A DNA stretch of 17,742 bases from NCBI GenBank assembly GCA_038747545.1, contig JBCDJT010000106.1:1-17742 (forward strand), in the 5' to 3' direction. This document shows, piece after piece, positions 8,219 through 13,910 of the stretch. How positions within the stretch are numbered: the first letter of the stretch is position 1; each line of letters opens with the position of its first letter. Source of the stretch: JBCCMF01 sp038747545 (GTDB lineage Bacteria > Bacteroidota > Rhodothermia > Rhodothermales > JBCCMF01). The notes beneath the pieces are model-generated. The model did not search any database. It was not told the DNA's origin and saw only the letters and a list, made by a program, of their open reading frames with translations. The translations under genes and the position numbers were made by a program.

Positions 8219-9383
8219 GACGGCGGTAGCCGAAGAAGAGCAGGTCGTCGCCCACGATCTCCCAACGCGCGTCGGCGAACGTGAACGCGTCTGCCATCTT
8301 CACGAGGTCGAGGTCGGCCACGGCAGGTTTGCCAGCGCCGATGAGCTTGGGCGCCACGAAGCACGCGTAGCGGTCCACGAGATCAGCTCGCCACAGCGCA
8401 GTGGCTAGCCCCGGCCCCGCCTCCACGAGCAGCGACTGCAGCGGTCGCCCCTCGATGCCGCCCTGCGCTCCTAGCCAAGCGAGCAGAGCATGAAGGTCGA
8501 GGTGCCCATCGGCGCCGAGGGGAAGCTGTTGGACACGCCCGCCCACCGCTTCGAGCTGGGCGGCGTATGCTGGGTTTACATCCGGCCCGACGAACGCCGT
8601 CGTGTGTGCCGCATGTGCATCGGAGAAGAGTTTCAGACGGGGCGCGAGCCGTCCGGTGCGGTCGAGGACGAACCGCTGCGGCTGCCGCCCGCTGACATGC
8701 CGCACCGTGACTGCGGGATCGTCGGCAGCGGCGGTGCCCGTGCCCACGAGAACGCCATCGAGTTCGGTTCGCCATTGATGCACGCGCTGGCGCGCCGCGT
8801 AGCCCGTCACCCACTGGCTGTCGCCCGTGCGTGTGGCGATGCGGCCATCGAGCGTCTGCGCCACCTTGAGCGTGACGAGCGGCCGCCGCGTGCGGACGTG
8901 GTGTGTGAACGCCTCGTTGAGTCGTTGGCATGCCTCGCCTAGCACGCCCAGCGTTACGTCGACGCCGTGCGCCCGCAGCCGCGCGAGACCTTGCCCGGCC
9001 ACCTGCTCGAAGGGATCGACCATGCCGACGACCACGCGGGGTATGCTGTATTCAAGGACAATATCGGTGCAGGGCGGTGTCTTGCCGTGGTGGTTGCACG
9101 GCTCCAGGTTGACGTACAGCGTCGCCTCCGCCAGCGCCTCGGCGGGGTGGCGCGTCAGCACATCGTGGATAGCATTGCGCTCGGCGTGGAGGCCCCCGTA
9201 GCGCGCGTGGTAGCCCTCGCCCAGCACCTGCCCGTTTGACGCAACGATGACGCTGCCGACCATCGGGTTCGGGCTGACGTGCCCGGCGCCTTGACGCGCT
9301 AGGTCGAGACAACGCCGCATCCAGCGTTCGTGTATCGGCGCTTGAGATGCTGTGGCATCATCGCGTGGCGGCTGTAGATCCAT
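8208..9383 (-). CDS. ribD: bifunctional riboflavin biosynthesis deaminase/reductase RibD
   Basis: A 391-residue enzyme for two consecutive steps of riboflavin synthesis in the cytoplasm: deamination of the diaminopyrimidine phosphate, then NADPH-dependent reduction of the ribosyl side chain. The N-terminal CMP/dCMP-deaminase-like domain (about residues 20-160) has the zinc site 'HAERNA' (H66, E68) and 'EPCNHHGKTPPC' (C96, C105), plus the family signature 'SPNPMVGSV'. The C-terminal reductase domain (about 165-391) starts with 'PLVTLKVAQTLDGRIA' and contains 'GDSQWVTG' and 'DGVLVGTGTAAADDP'. The length is normal. Its ATG shares a base with the TGA of the upstream gene (TGATG), suggesting translational coupling. 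No other rib genes or FMN riboswitch are visible here, so it is separated from a rib operon. Confidence 0.95.
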   Translation of the reverse strand: MDLQPPRDDATASQAPIHERWMRRCLDLARQGAGHVSPNPMVGSVIVASNGQVLGEGYHARYGGLHAERNAIHDVLTRHPAEALAEATLYVNLEPCNHHGKTPPCTDIVLEYSIPRVVVGMVDPFEQVAGQGLARLRAHGVDVTLGVLGEACQRLNEAFTHHVRTRRPLVTLKVAQTLDGRIATRTGDSQWVTGYAARQRVHQWRTELDGVLVGTGTAAADDPAVTVRHVSGRQPQRFVLDRTGRLAPRLKLFSDAHAAHTTAFVGPDVNPAYAAQLEAVGGRVQQLPLGADGHLDLHALLAWLGAQGGIEGRPLQSLLVEAGPGLATALWRADLVDRYACFVAPKLIGAGKPAVADLDLVKMADAFTFADARWEIVGDDLLFFGYRRPTV

Positions 9384-10039
9384 CAGGCCTCCTCAATGTA
9401 GTCGGGCAGCGGCCCAGCATCCAGCATCCACGTCTCGAAGTAAAACTTCTGCTCCGACCGCGCCTTCTGGAACGGCACGAGAAACCGCCGTGCTTCCGGC
9501 GTAGGCCGCGCCGCCCATGCGGCGAGCAGCTTGTCCTTCATCGGGAACGGCGCGAAAAGGCTCCAGTCGAAGCCGTCGTGCGCAGGCTCTGCAAACGCCG
9601 CCACGCCATCGGCATCCAAGACGGTTTGCAACGCATCCAGCACAGCGCGGCGCTCAGGATCAGCCAGCCCGGGCAAGACGGTATCGATGGTTGGCGCACC
9701 GCCCACAAGCACAGTACCCCGCTCGGGCGTTGCCCAGGCCTCCCGCACATCGTCTACTGCATGCACGTGACCTTCGGCGCTCACCACACGCCACGTGCTG
9801 AACGCGAGCACCTTGCTCAGCGCGTCAGTGTAAAGCGCAGGGGGCTGTACGGCGGTGAGCCCCACCCGATGCGGCGCCATGACAGTGCCTGCGAGGTAGC
9901 CGCGGTAGTAGCGGCGCTGGCTGAGCAGCGCCTCCAGCGCCATCGTAGGGCCTTGCTGCTGGCGGGCATCAGGGTCCGTGTCTGCCGAGAGCACTTCGAG
10001 AGCGGCAGGCTCTTCGTGGAAGTATTTCAGAATGGTCAT
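9383..10039 (-). CDS. conserved-looking protein of unknown function, coupled to ribD
   Basis: A 218-residue protein I do not recognise. It has no signal peptide or membrane segment and is probably cytoplasmic. It starts 'MTILKYFHEEPAALEVL' and has an alanine- and leucine-rich middle, a short glycine turn ('VLVGGAP'), and an aromatic C-terminal stretch 'KFYFETWMLDAGPLPDYIEEA'. Codon use matches the neighbours, so it looks like a real gene. Its stop overlaps the ribD start by one base, so the two are very likely one operon with this gene first. That placement hints at a flavin-related or general metabolic role, but nothing in the sequence shows it. It is divergent from plsC, with the two starts 83 bp apart. 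Confidence 0.75.
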   Translation of the reverse strand: MTILKYFHEEPAALEVLSADTDPDARQQQGPTMALEALLSQRRYYRGYLAGTVMAPHRVGLTAVQPPALYTDALSKVLAFSTWRVVSAEGHVHAVDDVREAWATPERGTVLVGGAPTIDTVLPGLADPERRAVLDALQTVLDADGVAAFAEPAHDGFDWSLFAPFPMKDKLLAAWAARPTPEARRFLVPFQKARSEQKFYFETWMLDAGPLPDYIEEA

Positions 10040-10122
10040 GCACAGTATGGCTCACCCACAAGGCTGAGCTGAACGCAACGCGTGTGGCTGCGTTTCTGGA
10101 TGCTCAACTTCTCAGCGCGCTT

Positions 10123-10926
10123 ATGATCACTGCATTGCGTTCGGTGTGGGTGTGGACAGGTTCGGGTCTGCTCATCCTGCTTTGGCTGCCCATCATGGCC
10201 ATCTCCCGGCTCTTCGAGCGGTCGCCGTACTACCGCACGGGCTTCCTCTTTCGCAAGCTCGGCCACACCATGACGATGCTCAACCCCTTATGGACATTTG
10301 AGCGGACGGGCACCATCCCAAGCAACCCCAACAACCCATACATCGTGGTGAGCAACCACCTGTCGAACGCCGACATCCCCAGCATCAGCCGGCTGCCGTG
10401 GGAGATGAAGTGGATTGGCAAGAAGTCACTGTTCGACATGCCCGTGGCAGGCTGGCTGATGAAGCTGGCCGGGGACATCGCTGTGGATCGTGGCGACAAG
10501 CGCAGCCGGGCGAATGTGCTCATCCAGGGGCGGAAGTACCTGCAGGAGAATTGCTCGCTGATGTTCTTCCCCGAGGGCACCCGCTCCCGCGACGGCCGCG
10601 TCCTCGGCTTCACGGATGGGGCCTTCCGCATCGCGATCAAAACCAAGCTGCCCATCTTGCCGCTCGCCATCGACGGGACGCAGAATGCCCTGCCGAAGAA
10701 CAGTTGGAAGTTCACCAGCGCCACGCAAGTGCGTCTCCACGTCTTCGACCCCATCCCGACGGATGGCTTGACCGCCGCTGATGCGCCCGAGCTTCGCGAG
10801 CGCGTGCGCCAGCAGATCATCGCGCAGCTGGCACAGTGGCGAGGCGTTGCTGCGACTCAGGTTGATGCGCTAACTGGTAAAGACTCGGCAAATACCTCCG
10901 CCGCCACCGATGCGGGCTCCGCCTGA
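10123..10926 (+). CDS. plsC: 1-acyl-sn-glycerol-3-phosphate acyltransferase (PlsC family)
   Basis: A 267-residue membrane-associated acyltransferase, which would add the second acyl chain to lysophosphatidate to form phosphatidic acid. It has an N-terminal hydrophobic anchor (about residues 5-25, 'SGLLILLWLPIMAI'). The catalytic NHx4D motif is in 'VSNHLSNADIP' (H79, D84). The glycerol-phosphate-binding 'FPEGTRSRDG' is at residues 149-158, with the usual 'LPILPLAIDGTQNALPK' region after it. The ATG at 10123 gives a normal N-terminus; an in-frame GTG at 10084 would add 13 residues. No clear Shine-Dalgarno site is seen. The last 30 residues are Ala/Thr-rich and probably unstructured. Other members of the family acylate different lipids, so the exact substrate is inferred. 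Confidence 0.9.
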   Translation: MITALRSVWVWTGSGLLILLWLPIMAISRLFERSPYYRTGFLFRKLGHTMTMLNPLWTFERTGTIPSNPNNPYIVVSNHLSNADIPSISRLPWEMKWIGKKSLFDMPVAGWLMKLAGDIAVDRGDKRSRANVLIQGRKYLQENCSLMFFPEGTRSRDGRVLGFTDGAFRIAIKTKLPILPLAIDGTQNALPKNSWKFTSATQVRLHVFDPIPTDGLTAADAPELRERVRQQIIAQLAQWRGVAATQVDALTGKDSANTSAATDAGSA

Positions 10927-10929
10927 ATC

Positions 10930-10961
10930 TTGCCCGCGCCGTGTTGCCCCCCCTATCTTCG
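10930..10961 (+). promoter_or_regulatory. probable tRNA-Gln promoter
   Basis: TTG (10930-10932) and TATCTTCG (10954-10961) are 21 bases apart. They match the Bacteroidota -33 TTG / -7 TAnnTTTG layout with one change, and the -7 box ends 15 bases before the mature tRNA 5' end. Confidence 0.45.
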
Positions 10962-10976
10962 TCTTCCAACGCACAG

Positions 10977-11049
10977 TGCCCTATAGCTCAATTGGCAGAG
11001 CGCCTGACTCTGGATCAGGAGGTTAAAGGTTCGAGTCCTTTTAGGGCAA
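10977..11049 (+). tRNA. tRNA-Gln (anticodon CTG)
   Basis: A complete 73-base cloverleaf. The acceptor stem is TGCCCTA (10977-10983) with TAGGGCA (11042-11048), and the discriminator A is at 11049. The D-stem is GCTC/GAGC around a loop containing TTGG. The anticodon stem CCTGA/TCAGG encloses the loop CTCTGGA, giving anticodon CTG, which reads CAG. The T-stem AAAGG/CCTTT encloses TTCGAGT. The 3' CCA is only partly encoded (ACC followed by T). The weak U1-A72 pair is typical of tRNA-Gln. Phage genes begin about 180 bp downstream, so its 3' end may be the prophage attachment site. Confidence 0.95.
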
Positions 11050-11051
11050 CC
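11025..11051 (+). other. candidate prophage attachment core (tRNA-Gln 3' end)
   Basis: The T-arm and acceptor 3' half of tRNA-Gln mark the last clearly chromosomal sequence before the phage genes. Many tyrosine-integrase elements use this segment of a tRNA as their attachment core. No second copy occurs inside the window, so the site is inferred from position only. Confidence 0.3.
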
Positions 11052-11053
11052 TC

Positions 11054-11094
11054 GCGAGAGATACGCGTGAGCCGCCAAAAACGGTCTCTCTCGC
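11054..11094. repeat. inverted repeat just after tRNA-Gln
   Basis: GCGAGAGA (11054-11061) and TCTCTCGC (11087-11094) are 8-bp perfect inverted arms with 25 bases between them; an inner CCG/CGG pair (around CCAAAAA) can extend the fold. With no T-run directly after it, this is not an obvious terminator. It may be an RNA hairpin of the tRNA precursor or part of a recombination site. Confidence 0.4.
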
Positions 11095-11113
11095 ACTCAA
11101 TCACGCATTTGAG

Positions 11114-11160
11114 CGCCCGCCCAGCCCACCATCGGCTAGGCGGGCGTTTCTCGTTTCTAC
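11114..11160 (+). terminator. rho-independent terminator after tRNA-Gln
   Basis: CGCCCGCC (11114-11121) pairs with GGCGGGCG (11139-11146). After one C/A mismatch, AGCC (11123-11126) pairs with GGCT (11134-11137), around a 7-base loop. The T-rich tract TTTCTCGTTTCT follows. It probably ends tRNA transcription before the phage genes. Confidence 0.75.
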
Positions 11161-11164
11161 CAAA

Positions 11165-11194
11165 ACCGAACAAACTAAACCCGTTTTGTTCGGT
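11165..11194. repeat. 10-bp perfect inverted repeat upstream of the methyltransferase
   Basis: ACCGAACAAA (11165-11174) and TTTGTTCGGT (11185-11194) are perfect inverted arms around a 10-base spacer. The arms lie 37 bases before the ATG of the methyltransferase gene. It could be an operator for a dimeric regulator, a second hairpin terminator, or an integrase core-type site. Confidence 0.5.
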
Positions 11195-11199
11195 CTACT

Positions 11200-11226
11200 C
11201 TGGTAAATCTCTGGTAGAGGCTGGTA
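11200..11226 (+). repeat. three CTGGTA direct repeats, helically phased
   Basis: CTGGTA occurs at 11200-11205, 11211-11216 and 11221-11226, with spacings of 11 and 10 bases, ending 4 bases before the methyltransferase ATG. Spacing by one helical turn places the copies on the same DNA face, as in cooperative protein-binding sites. Function unknown; possibilities are an autoregulatory operator or integrase arm sites. Confidence 0.5.
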
Positions 11227-11230
11227 AGAC

Positions 11231-12511
11231 ATGAGCACACCAGCTACCTACATACCACTCGCGGACCTCAAACTTTGGGAGGACAACTACAATCAAGGCG
11301 ACGTCGACGCCATAAAGCGATCGATTCAGCGCTTTGGTTATTGCCGCCCCGTCGTGCTCTGGCGCGACAACCTAGTCGTCGCAGGTAACCACACCATTCA
11401 GGCACTGCGCCTGCTCAATGAGGAGGGCTGGACGCCAACTGGCGGCATCACCGTCGAAGGCGACGAATGGCTCATCCTCCACGGGTCGGCCACTCATCTC
11501 GAAACGTGGGATGAAGCGCTCGCCTATGCCATTGCGGATAACGAGACCGCACGACGTGCTGCTCGCGACGAGAACCTGCTGGCCCAGTACATCCGCGAGA
11601 TGCCGGCTGACCTGCTGGAAGCAACTGCACTGGGCCGCGAGGATGTCACACGCTTACTGGATCAGCTTTCCATCGATACCGATGAGTTGCTCAGCGAACC
11701 CGGCTTGCACGCCAAGGTCGAGGCCGCCAACGAACTCCGAGAGAAGTGGCAAACGGAATGCGGTCAGCTTTGGACCGTTGGCCAACATCGCCTGCTGTGC
11801 GGTGACGCTACTGCTGAAGCCGATGTGCTCCGCTTGATGCAAGGCGAACGCGCCACCCTCTTCGCTACCGATCCTCCCTACCTCATTGAGTACGACGGCG
11901 CTGACCATCTAAACGGCAATGTCGACTGGGCTACGCTGTACAAGGACGGGCAAGGCGAGGAAGACACGCTATACGATGGCTTCATTCGGATGGCCATCGA
12001 CCATGCAGTCACCAGCCACGCGGCCTGGTACTGCTGGCATGCTTCGCGCAGGCAGGCGTTCCTCGAAGCCGCATGGGAGCGGCACGGCGCCTTCGTCCAT
12101 CAGCAGATCATTTGGGCAAAGAATCAGCCCGTACTCACACGTAGTGACTACCTCTGGGCACACGAGCCCTGCTTCTACGGCTGGGTACGCGGACAGCGGC
12201 CTAAGATCATCTCGAAGGAGAATGCTCGCACGGTGTGGCACGTAGACTGCATTCCTACGCCCCAGTTGCCCAATCACCCAACGCCCAAGCCCATCGAACT
12301 CTTCGCCCTGCCGATGCGCATGCATACCGAGCGAGGCGAGATCTGCTACGAGCCGTTTGCTGGAAGTGGTACGCAGTATGTCGCGGCGGAGCAACTCGGA
12401 CGTCGGTGCTTCGGCTTGGAGAAGGAGCCAGCCTTCGTAGCTGTAATCCTTGACCGTCTTACAGAGATGGGCCTCATTCCAAGATTGGAGGAGGCCCCGG
12501 TATGCGTTTGA
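11231..12511 (+). CDS. phage DNA methyltransferase with N-terminal ParB-like domain
   Basis: A 426-residue fusion. The N-terminal ParB/sulfiredoxin-like domain (about residues 5-100) starts with 'IPLADLKLWEDNYN' and has the motif 'VVAGNHTIQALRLL' (G52, N53, H54). The C-terminal domain is an amino-methyltransferase for adenine or cytosine: the catalytic 'TDPPY' (residues 213-217) comes before the SAM-binding 'PFAGSGT' (375-381), the beta-class order, and 'NHPTPKPIELF' lies between, as in this class. It would methylate phage or host DNA in the cytoplasm. No restriction enzyme accompanies it, so it looks like an orphan enzyme that may protect phage DNA or tune packaging or expression. Its recognition site is not predictable. 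It ends 10 bp from the convergent small gene at 12522. No strong Shine-Dalgarno site. Confidence 0.9.
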   Translation: MSTPATYIPLADLKLWEDNYNQGDVDAIKRSIQRFGYCRPVVLWRDNLVVAGNHTIQALRLLNEEGWTPTGGITVEGDEWLILHGSATHLETWDEALAYAIADNETARRAARDENLLAQYIREMPADLLEATALGREDVTRLLDQLSIDTDELLSEPGLHAKVEAANELREKWQTECGQLWTVGQHRLLCGDATAEADVLRLMQGERATLFATDPPYLIEYDGADHLNGNVDWATLYKDGQGEEDTLYDGFIRMAIDHAVTSHAAWYCWHASRRQAFLEAAWERHGAFVHQQIIWAKNQPVLTRSDYLWAHEPCFYGWVRGQRPKIISKENARTVWHVDCIPTPQLPNHPTPKPIELFALPMRMHTERGEICYEPFAGSGTQYVAAEQLGRRCFGLEKEPAFVAVILDRLTEMGLIPRLEEAPVCV

Positions 12512-12521
12512 GAATGATTGA

Positions 12522-12782
12522 TCACACGAAGCCGAAGAACTCGGCCTCTTCCTCATCCAGTTCGCCTAGTTGGAAAAGCGCGTCGGCGAGCACCCGCTCC
12601 GTGGTGCTCGCTCCTTTAACGTGCCCCCAGTTGGCTTCTATGCTCGTGCTGGTGAGCTCCTGTTTTCGCTGGATCGCCACTGCATGGATTCGCTCGGCCA
12701 GAATCATTGCGTTGTTCAGCTTGACCTCCAAGGCATCTTCTACGTGCTCTTCGCGGACAGCAGGCATATCGATCTTCTTCAT
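12522..12782 (-). CDS. small phage-region protein of unknown function (86 aa)
   Basis: An 86-residue soluble, acidic protein that I do not recognise. It reads 'MKKIDMPAVREEHVEDALEV' at the start and ends with the very acidic 'LGELDEEEAEFFGFV'; most of it looks helical. It lies 8 bp behind the small gene at 12791-12985 on the same strand, so the two form a mini-operon running against the phage late genes. No Shine-Dalgarno site is clear, so translation may be coupled to the upstream gene. No membrane segment or DNA-binding motif is evident. It may be a lysogeny-expressed accessory ('moron') protein or an antitoxin-like protein, but neither is shown. Confidence 0.6.
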   Translation of the reverse strand: MKKIDMPAVREEHVEDALEVKLNNAMILAERIHAVAIQRKQELTSTSIEANWGHVKGASTTERVLADALFQLGELDEEEAEFFGFV

Positions 12783-12790
12783 GGATCTGC

Positions 12791-12985
12791 TCAGTCAAGT
12801 TCGGGAAGTGCGAGAAATGCTTCTTGCATGGTGGCGAACTGCCGCTGCAAGCTCTTCAGCGCAGGGTCGTATGCCGACGCGTCCTGCAAGCAAATCAGTG
12901 CATCGCCCAGCCTCAAGTAGGCATCGCGTAGCTGCAGCTTCGTGTCGTTGTCGAGGTCGATGGCGTGGTATTGGTCGGTCGTCAT
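12791..12985 (-). CDS. small phage-region protein of unknown function (64 aa)
   Basis: A 64-residue, predominantly helical, acidic protein starting 'MTTDQYHAIDLDNDTKLQL' and ending 'MQEAFLALPELD'. I chose the ATG at 12985 because AGAAAGG lies 9 bases ahead of it on the minus strand, a good ribosome binding site; a longer in-frame start at 13039 lacks this and adds a cysteine/arginine-rich stretch. It is the first gene of the two-gene reverse-strand unit. No recognised domain. The heptad-like hydrophobic spacing could form a short coiled coil. Confidence 0.6.
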   Translation of the reverse strand: MTTDQYHAIDLDNDTKLQLRDAYLRLGDALICLQDASAYDPALKSLQRQFATMQEAFLALPELD

Positions 12986-13235
12986 GGCGGCGTGCCTTTC
13001 TATGTTATGGTCCACCACACACACGATGCGTCTCGCCACTGGTTGCGCCTATGTAGCACAAAAACAGAATTTTATGCATCACAAACAGGGAAGGCCCGGA
13101 CCTGCCGGAAGCCATGCTACAGACTGGAAACCTCAGCATGACTCCATTCGACAGGCCACAGGCCCAGCGCGAATATAGCACACCATCGTGCTCACTGCCG
13201 CGCATGGCGACTGCGCAGCGCTCGGCCACTGCCAT
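12986..13235. other. intergenic divergent control region
   Basis: A 250-bp stretch without a credible gene separates the reverse-strand small genes from the terminase operon. It contains the most AT-rich patch of the window (about 13055-13085) and probably holds promoters for both directions. Short ORFs here have unlike codon use and no start signals. Confidence 0.5.
13059..13085 (-). promoter_or_regulatory. possible promoter for the small reverse-strand genes
   Basis: On the minus strand, TTTG (13085-13082) and TGTTTTTG (13066-13059) are 15 bases apart, a near match to the -33/-7 layout TTTG/TAnnTTTG, in the AT-rich patch 74 bases ahead of the ATG at 12985. Confidence 0.3.
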
Positions 13236-13910
13236 ATGGACCTTGATAGCCTCCTGGCGTCACTGCCAGAGCCAGCGCTCTACCCGCTGCCCAATCTCAG
13301 CCCTGAACTCAGCACCGTTGACCTGACTGCCGTGCCCGGACGCACCACCAAGCTCACCAAGGAAGTGCAGGAGCGCATTTGTACCGCGCTAAGGGCAGGG
13401 AATACCCGCCTGACAGCAGCACAGTGGGGTGGCATTTCAGAAGCCACATTTTACAACTGGCTGGACAAGGGCCGCAATCCAGAGACGACGACGCGGGGCA
13501 AAATCAAAGCCGCTTTCCAGCCATTTTTAGAGTTTTTAGAGGCTGTTACGCGTGCGGAGACCGAAGCGCAGGTCCGCAATGTCGCGGTCCTACAGAAAGC
13601 CGCATCTGGCCACCAGCACGAAAAGACGACGACCAAGACCGTAAAGAAGGTGGTGGGCACGACGGACGACGGCAAGCCCATCATGGCCACCGAGACCACA
13701 ACCACCAGCAGCAGGTGGACCGAATACGACTGGCGTGCTGCCCTCGAATGGCTCAAAAGGCGTGATCCCAAGCAGTGGGGCGACCGCCTGAAGATAGAAG
13801 AAGAAGTAGAGTTCGAACTGACCAACATACTCGATGCCCTCAAGCACAGCCTTCCGCCCGAGCAGTACGAAAAGGCGCTCGAAGCGATTGCTCGGTCCGA
13901 GGATCGCTGA
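13236..13910 (+). CDS. phage terminase small subunit-like protein
   Basis: A 224-residue protein likely to recognise phage DNA for packaging and recruit the large terminase. A helix-turn-helix-like segment lies at about residues 55-80 ('LTAAQWGGISEATFYNWLDKG'), the usual small-terminase DNA-binding pattern. The C-terminal part has 'YDWRAALEWLKRRDPKQWGDR', a common ending for this group, followed by an acidic helix. The middle (about 120-155) is Thr/Lys-rich and probably flexible. The ATG at 13236 gives 'MDLDSLLASLPEP'; an upstream GTG at 13188 is less likely. The large terminase overlaps its 3' end, supporting the assignment. Confidence 0.75.
   Translation: MDLDSLLASLPEPALYPLPNLSPELSTVDLTAVPGRTTKLTKEVQERICTALRAGNTRLTAAQWGGISEATFYNWLDKGRNPETTTRGKIKAAFQPFLEFLEAVTRAETEAQVRNVAVLQKAASGHQHEKTTTKTVKKVVGTTDDGKPIMATETTTTSSRWTEYDWRAALEWLKRRDPKQWGDRLKIEEEVEFELTNILDALKHSLPPEQYEKALEAIARSEDR

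Noticed and set aside
10941..11234. A 97-codon ORF running through tRNA-Gln
   Set aside because: It translates the tRNA itself ('IAQLAERLTL...KGSSPFRAT'), a well-known false-gene pattern, and then runs through the terminator.
13005..13235. A 76-codon minus-strand ORF in the divergent control region
   Set aside because: Cysteine- and methionine-rich with unusual codon use and no ribosome site; the region looks regulatory.
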